A stretch of DNA of 6,119 nt. Origin: Syntrophaceae bacterium UBA2192 (GTDB lineage Bacteria; Desulfobacterota; Syntrophia; Syntrophales; UBA2192). Shown here piece by piece: positions 1 through 4,828 of the stretch. The position numbers and the translations under genes were made by a program. The notes below the pieces were generated by a model. The model saw only the letters and a list, made by a program, of their open reading frames with translations. It was not told the DNA's origin and did not search any database. Location of the stretch: NCBI GenBank assembly GCA_002327315.1, contig DCVI01000124.1:1-6119 (forward strand), given 5' to 3'. Numbering within the stretch: position 1 is the stretch's first letter; each line of letters begins with the position of its first letter.

Positions 1-25
1 GTCCTGTTCCTTTTCCTAACGGCAT
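1..25 (-). CDS. DUF5320-like small glycine-rich protein, N-terminal fragment (cut by window edge)
   Basis: Only eight complete codons are inside the window, reading MPLGKGTG before the left edge. A strong ribosome binding site, AGGAGG at 37-32, sits six bases before the ATG. The start resembles the MPGFDRTGP and MPNFDGTGP starts of the two other small proteins in this run, including the GTG that probably continues to GTGP. It lies 19 bases after the stop of the NifX-like gene and is probably the next gene of the same operon. Its length and C-terminus cannot be seen. The function of the family is unknown. The start itself is well supported; the family assignment rests on very few residues. Confidence 0.6.
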
Positions 26-31
26 ATCTTA

Positions 32-37
32 CCTCCT
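32..37 (-). promoter_or_regulatory. Ribosome binding site of the left-edge gene
   Basis: AGGAGG on the minus strand, a full anti-16S match, with a six-base spacer to the ATG at 25-23. It falls between the NifX-like stop and the truncated gene and is the main reason for calling that fragment a real gene. Confidence 0.7.
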
Positions 38-44
38 GTCTTCG

Positions 45-851
45 CTATTTCATTCCCGCCTTCGATGCGGCCGTCGGACCGCCTGTCGCCTGATAGAGCC
101 CTTTCTTAAAACCCTCTACGGCTTCACGCACCGTCCCGGAAACCCCGGTATAGATGGCGATGCCACCCGTCTGGAGGGTCTGAAACGCATTGGGCCCCAC
201 GTTTCCCGTCAGGACGGCTTTGGCGCCTCGGGACGCGACGAGTTGGCCTGCCTGGATGCCGGCCCCGCCCGAGGCATCGGTTCCGGCGTTGTCGACGGCC
301 TCGAAGCTCATCGTGTCTGTGTCCACAATAATGAAATACCGGCAGCGGCCAAATCGCGGGTCCACCGCGGAGTCGAGCGTGACGCCCTCGGCCGTGACGG
401 CAATCTTCATTTTGCCCGTCTTGAGGGCCACCGGCCCGTGATGACAAGGCTCCGCGTCGGGATCCCCGGCATGGCCGTGGTCGCAGACGGCCTTTTCCAC
501 TCCGTAACCCTTGCCGGCTCCCGGCTGGCAGAGGCTCGGACCACCGGTCAGACTACCCGACAGGAAACGGTCAATGACGTCGTCCACGTTTCCGCCGACA
601 CCAAGGATCGCCTCCATCCCGAGTTCCTCGAACAGTGCCGTGGCCCTGGCGCCCATCCCGCCGGCAATGATCAGGCGGACGCCTTTTTCGTGAAGGAAGC
701 GGGGTATGAATCCCGGCTGGTGGCCGGGATTCGGGATGACCCCCCTGCCGACAACCTTTCCGTCGGCAACTTCTACAACCGTGAAGGCCGGGCAGCGCCC
801 GAAATGCGGGAATACTTCATTGCCTTCTGTTGAGATGGCGATTCTCATCAT
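45..851 (-). CDS. Tandem NifX/NifB-C-type dinitrogenase iron-molybdenum cofactor-binding-like protein
   Basis: This 268-residue protein holds two copies of the NifX/NifY/NifB C-terminal domain, at about residues 2-105 and 148-255. Each begins with a beta strand and carries the family signature FGRC (17-20 and 167-170), followed by the typical Gly-rich region (AGGMG 63-67; TGNVGP 215-220). Single-domain members are about 110-130 residues, so this is a fusion. The linker (about 106-142) is rich in possible metal ligands: C108, C123, H125, H127, C136, H137 and H138. Family members bind or carry metal-sulfur cofactors such as NifB-co, FeMo-co or the orange-protein Mo-Cu cluster; the cargo here is unknown. 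The protein is probably cytoplasmic. The first of two adjacent ATGs fits best, with AGGAG at 865-861 nine bases upstream. It follows two DUF5320-like genes and a Fur regulator, which suggests metal-responsive expression. No nitrogenase genes are visible, so a direct nitrogen fixation role is unsupported. Confidence 0.88.
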   Translation of the reverse strand: MMRIAISTEGNEVFPHFGRCPAFTVVEVADGKVVGRGVIPNPGHQPGFIPRFLHEKGVRLIIAGGMGARATALFEELGMEAILGVGGNVDDVIDRFLSGSLTGGPSLCQPGAGKGYGVEKAVCDHGHAGDPDAEPCHHGPVALKTGKMKIAVTAEGVTLDSAVDPRFGRCRYFIIVDTDTMSFEAVDNAGTDASGGAGIQAGQLVASRGAKAVLTGNVGPNAFQTLQTGGIAIYTGVSGTVREAVEGFKKGLYQATGGPTAASKAGMK

Positions 852-878
852 CTTGTCGTGCTCCTTTCAGCGCAAGAT

Positions 879-909
879 GGGGAGGCCCCTTGGAGAAGGG
901 GCTCTCCCC
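879..909 (-). repeat. Strong stem-loop in the leader of the NifX-like gene
   Basis: Positions 879-891 and 896-909 form a 13-bp stem (7 bp inner, one-base bulge, 6 bp outer) around a four-base loop. In the minus-strand transcript the loop reads CUCC. There is no following U-run, so it does not look like a rho-independent terminator. It ends 28 bases before the NifX-like start codon, so it could act as a processing or mRNA-stability element, or affect translation of the downstream gene. The role is inferred. Confidence 0.6.
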
Positions 910-916
910 TCTGGGA

Positions 917-933
917 GGCAGATTAGATCTGCC
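917..933 (-). repeat. Short perfect stem-loop directly after a DUF5320-like stop codon
   Basis: GGCAGAT, three loop bases, then ATCTGCC: a perfect 7-bp inverted repeat starting one base after the stop codon at 937-935. With the larger hairpin at 879-909 it gives two consecutive structures in the 83-base gap before the NifX-like gene. The tight loop and missing U-run argue against a normal terminator. It could equally be a small palindromic protein-binding site. Confidence 0.5.
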
Positions 934-934
934 G

Positions 935-1258
935 CTATTTGCATTCTGCGTCCAGTTCGGCGAGGCGCTCCTCAAGAGCATGAAGTCTCGCCCGGAGGAA
1001 ATCGGCCTCGTTTTTCAACGCCTGTTTTTCATCTTCGGTCGCCCAGCGGCTGAAAGGAACGCCGAATCCTGGCCTCTGCCAACGCGGCAGACCCGTCGCG
1101 TAATAACAGTTTCTCCATCCGCGGCCACCGCCCCGCCCGAAAAACGCGCGTCCGCCGGCTGGCGGCCTTCCGGCACCACCGGGAGACGCGCAGAATCCCC
1201 TGCCGCCTCCCGTCATGGAGCCCATGCTCCCCGGTCCTGTTCTGTCAAAACCTGGCAT
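935..1258 (-). CDS. DUF5320-like small glycine-rich protein with C-terminal coiled coil
   Basis: A 107-residue protein that starts MPGFDRTGPGSMGSMTGG, the N-terminal pattern of the DUF5320 family, whose function is not known. Residues 1-57 are rich in Gly and Arg, with isolated cysteines at C23 and C51. Residues 74-106 (from ATEDEK to the end) are charged and heptad-like, typical of the short C-terminal coiled coil of this family, and contain a last cysteine at 106. The ATG at 1258 is chosen because AGGAGG (1272-1267) lies eight bases upstream and the family motif begins there; an in-frame ATG farther upstream at 1306 has no such support. It sits between another DUF5320-like gene and the NifX-like gene, a pairing commonly seen in anaerobe genomes. 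The protein could be a partner or scaffold for the metal-binding NifX-like protein, but this is inference. Confidence 0.8.
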   Translation of the reverse strand: MPGFDRTGPGSMGSMTGGGRGFCASPGGAGRPPAGGRAFFGRGGGRGWRNCYYATGLPRWQRPGFGVPFSRWATEDEKQALKNEADFLRARLHALEERLAELDAECK

Positions 1259-1266
1259 TGTATTTA

Positions 1267-1272
1267 CCTCCT
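1267..1272 (-). promoter_or_regulatory. Ribosome binding site deciding the start of the DUF5320-like gene
   Basis: AGGAGG with an eight-base spacer to the ATG at 1258-1256. It selects this start over an upstream in-frame ATG at 1306-1304 that would add 16 residues and lie before the ribosome binding site. Confidence 0.75.
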
Positions 1273-1276
1273 GGTC

Positions 1277-1306
1277 ATTTTCCAATTTTTGTTTTCCGGA
1301 AGTCAA
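1277..1306 (-). promoter_or_regulatory. Possible internal promoter before the 935-1258 gene
   Basis: On the minus strand TTGACT (1306-1301) is followed after 18 bases by GAAAAT (1282-1277), in an AT-rich stretch of the 99-base gap between the two DUF5320-like genes. The -35 matches the sigma70 consensus at five of six positions and the -10 at four. It could give the downstream genes expression independent of the Fur-controlled promoter. The support is only from pattern matching. Confidence 0.28.
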
Positions 1307-1357
1307 AATCTTCTTTCCCCTGAGTCACGAGGGGTTACCGCCCCGCGAGAACCGATC

Positions 1358-1702
1358 TCACCGATCTCCCGACCGACGATATTCAATGAGGTGAGGTGGT
1401 GTCTGCATGTCGATCACGTCACCTTGATTTTCGCTGCTGGCGGGTTTTTGAAGACTTCGCCTCTTCTCCCGTTCCAACAGGTCGCGCTCGGAGACGGAGA
1501 TGCTTGGACCAGCCGAAGTCCATCGGAGTGCCTTGACAGCCTCCCAAATCGAGAGAACCTCCCGAACCAGCCGGAGCAGGTCGGATAACCTGCTGCCCGA
1601 AGCTTGTCCATTGCTGCCTTCATTGCTCCTGCGGCATATCCCCCTGCCGCTTCCCAGCCGATGACCCCTTCCCCTCGGACCTGTGCCGTCGAAATTCGGC
1701 AT
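1358..1702 (-). CDS. Divergent DUF5320-like small protein
   Basis: A 114-residue protein that begins MPNFDGTGPRGRGHRLGSGR, a clear match to the N-terminal pattern of DUF5320-like proteins. After about residue 37 it departs from the usual glycine-rich plan. Residues 40-60 form a probable amphipathic helix with a Trp (W53), residues 72-84 are highly charged, and the tail is polar. It has only one cysteine (C23), at the same position as the first cysteine of the neighbour at 935-1258. Third-codon positions favour G and C in this frame, supporting it as the coding frame. The start at 1702 is chosen by the family motif, with a weak GGTG six bases upstream; an in-frame ATG at 1714 (adding MVNV) is possible. 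The gene begins 19 bases after the Fur stop, so co-transcription is very likely. The function is unknown. Confidence 0.65.
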   Translation of the reverse strand: MPNFDGTGPRGRGHRLGSGRGICRRSNEGSNGQASGSRLSDLLRLVREVLSIWEAVKALRWTSAGPSISVSERDLLEREKRRSLQKPASSENQGDVIDMQTPPHLIEYRRSGDR

Positions 1703-1721
1703 GACATTCACCATCTTCAAT

Positions 1722-2192
1722 TTACTTCTTCCTGCAGGCCTCACAAAGGCCGTAGAACTGGATCAGGTGATTGGTGATCGCGAAGTTGTACTTTTTCGAC
1801 AACCCTTCTTCCGTTTTCTTTAAAAGGGCGACCTCCTCGTCGATGAAATCACGGTAGTTGACGATACGACCGCAGTCCGTGCAGACGAGGTGATGGTGAT
1901 GATCTTTACCCTTGGGCCCCTCGGCCAGCTCGAAACGGGCCCGCCCGTCACCGAAATCGAACTTGTAGACAAGTCCAATATTAACGAGCATGTCCAGTGT
2001 GCGATACACTGAAGTCAGTCCGATGGCCGGGTAGGTTTCGTGGACGCACATGTAGATGTCCTCGGCACTGAGGTGATCCTCGGTGCGGGACAAGACATCC
2101 AGAACGGCCTCGCGGCCCATGGTCATCCTGAAGCCACAGCCTCTGACCCTGCCCTGGCACCAGTGATGACCCCTTTCGAACTCTTTAGGCAT
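1722..2192 (-). CDS. Fur-family metal-responsive transcriptional regulator
   Basis: A 156-residue protein with the Fur layout: a winged helix at about 17-90 (LSAEDIY 41-47, then recognition-helix region GLTSVYRTLDML 58-69) and a C-terminal metal-binding dimerisation domain. Structural zinc ligands are probably C104/C107 and C150/C153. Regulatory-site candidates are H40, E88, the run H98-H101, E119 and H142. E88 is in the position where Fur has Glu and PerR has Asp, which favours a Fur-like metal sensor over a peroxide sensor. N112 sits where, by my alignment from memory, Fur or PerR has an acidic ligand. The start is supported by GGTGAG just before the ATG and by a normal distance to the DNA-binding helix. 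It heads the run fur, DUF5320-like, DUF5320-like, NifX-like. A promoter and Fur-box-like site lie directly upstream, so self-repression is likely. Fur, Zur or Mur specificity cannot be settled from sequence. Confidence 0.92.
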   Translation of the reverse strand: MPKEFERGHHWCQGRVRGCGFRMTMGREAVLDVLSRTEDHLSAEDIYMCVHETYPAIGLTSVYRTLDMLVNIGLVYKFDFGDGRARFELAEGPKGKDHHHHLVCTDCGRIVNYRDFIDEEVALLKKTEEGLSKKYNFAITNHLIQFYGLCEACRKK

Positions 2193-2210
2193 AGCTCACC
2201 TTTTGTTATT

Positions 2211-2229
2211 GGAAACCATTATCATTTAC
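2211..2229 (-). promoter_or_regulatory. Fur-box-like operator upstream of the Fur-family gene
   Basis: The minus-strand sequence GTAAATGATAATGGTTTCC matches the 19-bp Fur consensus at 13 of 19 positions by hand count, with the left part (AATGATAAT) nearly perfect and the right half weaker. It lies 19 bases before the start codon and covers the transcription start expected from the promoter at 2230-2258, so binding would block initiation. Autoregulation is inferred from this position and from the gene it precedes. Confidence 0.55.
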
Positions 2230-2258
2230 AAACTAATCCTTCAGCCACGCCATGTCAA
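2230..2258 (-). promoter_or_regulatory. Sigma70-type promoter of the Fur/DUF5320/NifX operon
   Basis: A perfect -35 TTGACA (2258-2253) is separated by 17 bases from TAGTTT (2235-2230), which keeps the first T, the A and the final T of the -10 consensus. Transcription would begin near 2222-2224, inside the Fur-box-like site. This is the best promoter match in the window and supports the Fur-family gene as the first gene of its operon. Confidence 0.6.
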
Positions 2259-2339
2259 GCTTTTTCTTCGTCGGCTGGCCATCGCATTCTGGTTTTTTCC
2301 ATTGATATCAGCACGACCCTCGCTCGACTCCTTATGGGG

Positions 2340-2378
2340 CTTGAATTGCCGGGAATGGAGGCCGGAAAATAATTCAAG
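2340..2378 (-). repeat. Inverted repeat just after the MFS gene
   Basis: CTTGAATT at 2340-2347 and AATTCAAG at 2371-2378 are perfect 8-bp complements, with a nested CCGG pair (2349-2352 and 2362-2365). The structure begins five bases beyond the transporter stop on the minus strand. It has no U-run after it, so it is not a textbook rho-independent terminator, but its place suggests 3'-end formation or mRNA protection. Confidence 0.4.
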
Positions 2379-2382
2379 GCTT

Positions 2383-3522
2383 TCATTTTATCCGGAGTGC
2401 CTTAGCGTTCAGGGCAAAGGTCGCGAGTGCCAGCAGTGCGAGGATGAAAAATCCCCAGGTGAAAGAACCCGTCCCATCTTTGATGAATCCGAAAATCAGC
2501 GTGAACAGGATGGCCCCCAGGTTGGCCAGAAAGTTGATGAAACCGAAGAGCGTGGCATAGGAATCCGAGGCTGTTGCTTTCGCTGCAAGATGAAAAATGG
2601 CGCCGAAATTGATTGAGGCGAACCATGAGGCCAGGAGAGCAAGACCAAGTGCGAGCATCGGAGAGTGGATCAGGAAGAGCCCCAGGAACAGGGCCGAGAG
2701 TATCGCAAGGGAGCCGGTGACGACCTTGAATGGCGAACTTCTCATCAGCAGAAACCCGCCGGACAGCCTCCCCACACCGCTTGTGAGCATCACGAGTGCG
2801 CCGCCCCAGGCGAACCCGATCGCCATCCCTTCCTTGGAAATCTCCGCCATGAGAGAGGGAACCCAGTTGCCCAGATTGAGCATGGATCCGAAAGAGAGGG
2901 CGTGGCAGAGTCCGAGAAGCCATCCTTCCCGCAAGCGCAATACGCGACCCAGATCAAGAGATGAAAATGCATTCGATGCATCCGGTCCCAGCCGGAGCGC
3001 CGGTATCATTGCTAAAAGAGGAAGGGAGAGCAATCCGGGCAGAATGTAGATCCATTGCCAGCCTGAGGCTGCAAGATGGGGGATGACGAGGTAGGAGATG
3101 ATGCTCCCCAGGGAGAAAAATCCTCCAAAAAAGGACTGGTACATGCCGATCCTTCCTCCAGGTGCATGGAGGGCTACCAGCTTCATGGTTGAGGAGACGC
3201 TGAGACCCGTCCCGATTCCCGTAACCACACGGCCGAGGATCGCGAGCTCAAAATTTGGAAGGAAGGCGGGGAGGACATTTCCGAAGCTCATAAAGAGGAG
3301 ACTTGCGACGAGGGTGCGTTTTGTACCGAAACGATCGGTCATCGTCCCGGCGGGAACCTGCATCAGGGCATGAAACCAGAGGAGAGCGCTCAAGAGGATT
3401 GAGATACGCGCGTAGGAAACACCATAAAGAAGCATCAGCCCATCCATGGCCGGCGGGATATTCATAAAGATCACTCCCAGATTCAGGCCCATCAGGATGG
3501 AAAAGATCATTTTCAAATTCAT
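2383..3522 (-). CDS. Major facilitator superfamily transporter, substrate unknown
   Basis: This 379-residue protein is mostly hydrophobic segments consistent with about 12 transmembrane helices in the inner membrane. The MFS loop 2-3 signature is clear at 59-69 (GTMTDRFGTKR). A TM4 motif B-like segment follows near 97-105 with R98 (GRVVTGIGT). A polar central loop at about 177-200 separates the two six-helix halves. It probably moves a small solute by proton-coupled symport or antiport, but nothing identifies the solute. The ATG at 3522 is chosen because GAGG lies seven bases upstream and the first membrane helix starts right after it; an upstream in-frame ATG at 3624 would add a polar 34-residue stretch that crosses an inverted repeat. 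It is flanked by unrelated-looking genes, with a probable terminator upstream and a separate promoter downstream, so it may be transcribed alone. Confidence 0.9.
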   Translation of the reverse strand: MNLKMIFSILMGLNLGVIFMNIPPAMDGLMLLYGVSYARISILLSALLWFHALMQVPAGTMTDRFGTKRTLVASLLFMSFGNVLPAFLPNFELAILGRVVTGIGTGLSVSSTMKLVALHAPGGRIGMYQSFFGGFFSLGSIISYLVIPHLAASGWQWIYILPGLLSLPLLAMIPALRLGPDASNAFSSLDLGRVLRLREGWLLGLCHALSFGSMLNLGNWVPSLMAEISKEGMAIGFAWGGALVMLTSGVGRLSGGFLLMRSSPFKVVTGSLAILSALFLGLFLIHSPMLALGLALLASWFASINFGAIFHLAAKATASDSYATLFGFINFLANLGAILFTLIFGFIKDGTGSFTWGFFILALLALATFALNAKALRIK

Positions 3523-3583
3523 GCCAATTCCTCGCCAGTGTTTCCCCGTTCCGCAGGCGGATATGCCAGAATAACTCGAGGGC

Positions 3584-3608
3584 CAGCGATGGGCTTGCCC
3601 ATCCGCTG
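3584..3608. repeat. Inverted repeat upstream of the MFS gene
   Basis: GATGGGC (3588-3594) and GCCCATC (3597-3603) are perfect complements separated by two bases. After a single-base bulge the match extends by CAGC (3584-3587) against GCTG (3605-3608). It lies 62 bases upstream of the MFS start codon. With no U-run next to it, it is more like an operator for a dimeric regulator, or a leader hairpin, than a terminator. Confidence 0.45.
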
Positions 3609-3651
3609 AGAACATAGACGACAAAGCAAATTGACCATGCCATGAATAATG

Positions 3652-3679
3652 GAATCCCCGGCCACCGTGCCGGGGATTC
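3652..3679 (-). terminator. Probable terminator of the iron-sulfur protein transcript
   Basis: An 11-bp perfect stem (GAATCCCCGGC at 3652-3662 and its complement at 3669-3679) surrounds a six-base loop, about 75 bases past the stop of the HdrCB-like gene and well before the MFS start. The downstream minus-strand sequence (CCATTATTC) is only partly U-rich, so termination may be weak or factor-aided. The stability and place make it the best candidate boundary between these two genes. Confidence 0.55.
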
Positions 3680-3752
3680 TCTTCCTCTCTCAGAAATCAT
3701 GTGCAGCCTGACCGGAAGCATCCCTCCGGATTTTACCACGGACTATGCCTTC

Positions 3753-4739
3753 TCAGGCCGCCAGGGCTTTTTTGCACAGCTCCGTGATAAACACGGGATC
3801 CATGCCGTCGTCCCGACAGATTTTCCGCAGGTTGAGGTAACACATGGGACACAGAAACACCATCGCCTCGGCCTTGACGTTTTTCGCGTCGTCGATGTTC
3901 ATTTTCTTCACTGCCGCCGCGCGGTCCTTGTCGCGCGCCATCAGCGGGGCGCCGCAGCACAGGGCATTGACCCTTTCGTACTTGCGGGCCGGTCTTTCCG
4001 CGCCGAGGAGTTCGAAAATCTTGTCGAGATAAATGTCCTTTCCCTGCGTGTATCGCGAGGCACAGGGAGACTGGTAGGCGACTTTGAGGGGAATTTTCTT
4101 GATTTGGTCCTTTCTCTTCAGCAGTTCCCTGTAGAGATACTCGAAAATATGGATCGGCCGGAAGGGGACCTTCAGGCCATACTCCTGGGCCAGCGTTGTC
4201 AGAAGGGTGTAGCAGTCATCGTGGAAGCAGACCACCTCCTTTGCCCCGAGGGCGGCCAGGTTGTCGATGAACCGCTTCGCTTCCTTTTTGACAGGGCTTG
4301 GCTTCCCGAGATGGATATACCCGACGGTGCAGAAGTAGTCGGCGCCTTCGACGATCGTCAGATCCTCGAAGAGTGGATTGTCCAAGAGTTCGCGGACCAT
4401 ATCCCCGACGATGCAGAGATTCAGCACGGGCTTGCCCTCTTTGCCCTTCTTGACAACTGTCGGCAGATTGTGGAGTTTGTTGAAATTCTGCATGGCCTGT
4501 TCGGGGATTCCCAGTGCGCCGGTCTTTTCCTGACGCTCGTTGAGCAGGTCAAAGGGATTGGCCTGGGTGGGGCAGACCAGGTTGCAGGATGCGCAGGTGA
4601 CACAGAGGCCCACGATGGGCGGTGTCTCCCCCGCTACAAGATCTTTCATTTCCTTTTGGGCCCGCTCCAGGTCGTAATCGACATAGGGGCAGAACTCGAG
4701 ACATTTTCCGCAGAGATCACATCTTTCGCTGTAAAACAT
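3753..4739 (-). CDS. HdrCB-like iron-sulfur protein (two 4Fe-4S motifs plus CCG domain)
   Basis: This 328-residue protein resembles HdrC fused to HdrB of heterodisulfide reductase, as in HdrD and GlpC-type proteins. The N-terminus has two ferredoxin motifs of form CxxCxxCxxxCP: C7/C10/C13/C17 and C46/C49/C52/C56. The C-terminal CCG domain is canonical, C226-x34-C261-C262-x34-C297-x2-C300, the pattern that binds the noncubane [4Fe-4S] cluster in HdrB. An earlier half-domain (about 105-180) keeps only C109, C137, C171 and C176, with CT where CC is expected, so the first CCG repeat appears degenerate. The protein is probably cytoplasmic and performs electron transfer or thiol/disulfide chemistry; no flavin or membrane partner is visible here. 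The ATG at 4739 is chosen because GGAGG lies six bases upstream and the first cysteine motif begins at residue 7. A longer in-frame start at 4919 would overlap the hydrolase gene. It follows the MBL-fold gene by 89 bases and may be co-transcribed. The electron donor and substrate are unknown. Confidence 0.88.
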   Translation of the reverse strand: MFYSERCDLCGKCLEFCPYVDYDLERAQKEMKDLVAGETPPIVGLCVTCASCNLVCPTQANPFDLLNERQEKTGALGIPEQAMQNFNKLHNLPTVVKKGKEGKPVLNLCIVGDMVRELLDNPLFEDLTIVEGADYFCTVGYIHLGKPSPVKKEAKRFIDNLAALGAKEVVCFHDDCYTLLTTLAQEYGLKVPFRPIHIFEYLYRELLKRKDQIKKIPLKVAYQSPCASRYTQGKDIYLDKIFELLGAERPARKYERVNALCCGAPLMARDKDRAAAVKKMNIDDAKNVKAEAMVFLCPMCYLNLRKICRDDGMDPVFITELCKKALAA

Positions 4740-4828
4740 GAATATCCTCCCTCTCCTTGCTTTTTGTGACTCGCAATCTAGCACAGCATCGTGATGATTA
4801 CGTAATGCATTTCTCTTTTTCAGAATTT

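Noticed and set aside
243..833. Plus-strand 196-codon open frame opposite the NifX-like gene
   Set aside because: The minus-strand frame has two FGRC NifX domains and a ribosome binding site. The plus frame shows no recognisable motif.
830..1588. Plus-strand 252-codon open frame opposite the DUF5320-like genes
   Set aside because: It spans two minus-strand genes, their ribosome binding site and hairpins, which would all be unexplained if it were coding.
1414..1707. Alternative minus-strand frame overlapping the 1358-1702 gene
   Set aside because: It lacks the MPNFDGTGP family start and has no better ribosome binding site. The chosen frame has a GC-rich third position and the family motif.
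2402..2923. Minus-strand 173-codon open frame inside the MFS gene
   Set aside because: It lies in another frame of a gene with clear membrane helices and an MFS signature; its own residues show no motif or membrane pattern.
3642..4769. A 375-codon open frame on the plus strand
   Set aside because: It is antisense to the HdrCB-like gene, whose own frame has three exactly spaced cysteine cluster motifs and a good ribosome binding site. Long antisense frames are common opposite GC-rich coding regions.
4797..4806. Perfect palindrome ATTACGTAAT in the gap before the HdrCB-like gene
   Set aside because: Ten bases is short for an operator call, and no matching second site or flanking promoter is convincing; TTACGT with TAGATT would need a 19-base spacer.
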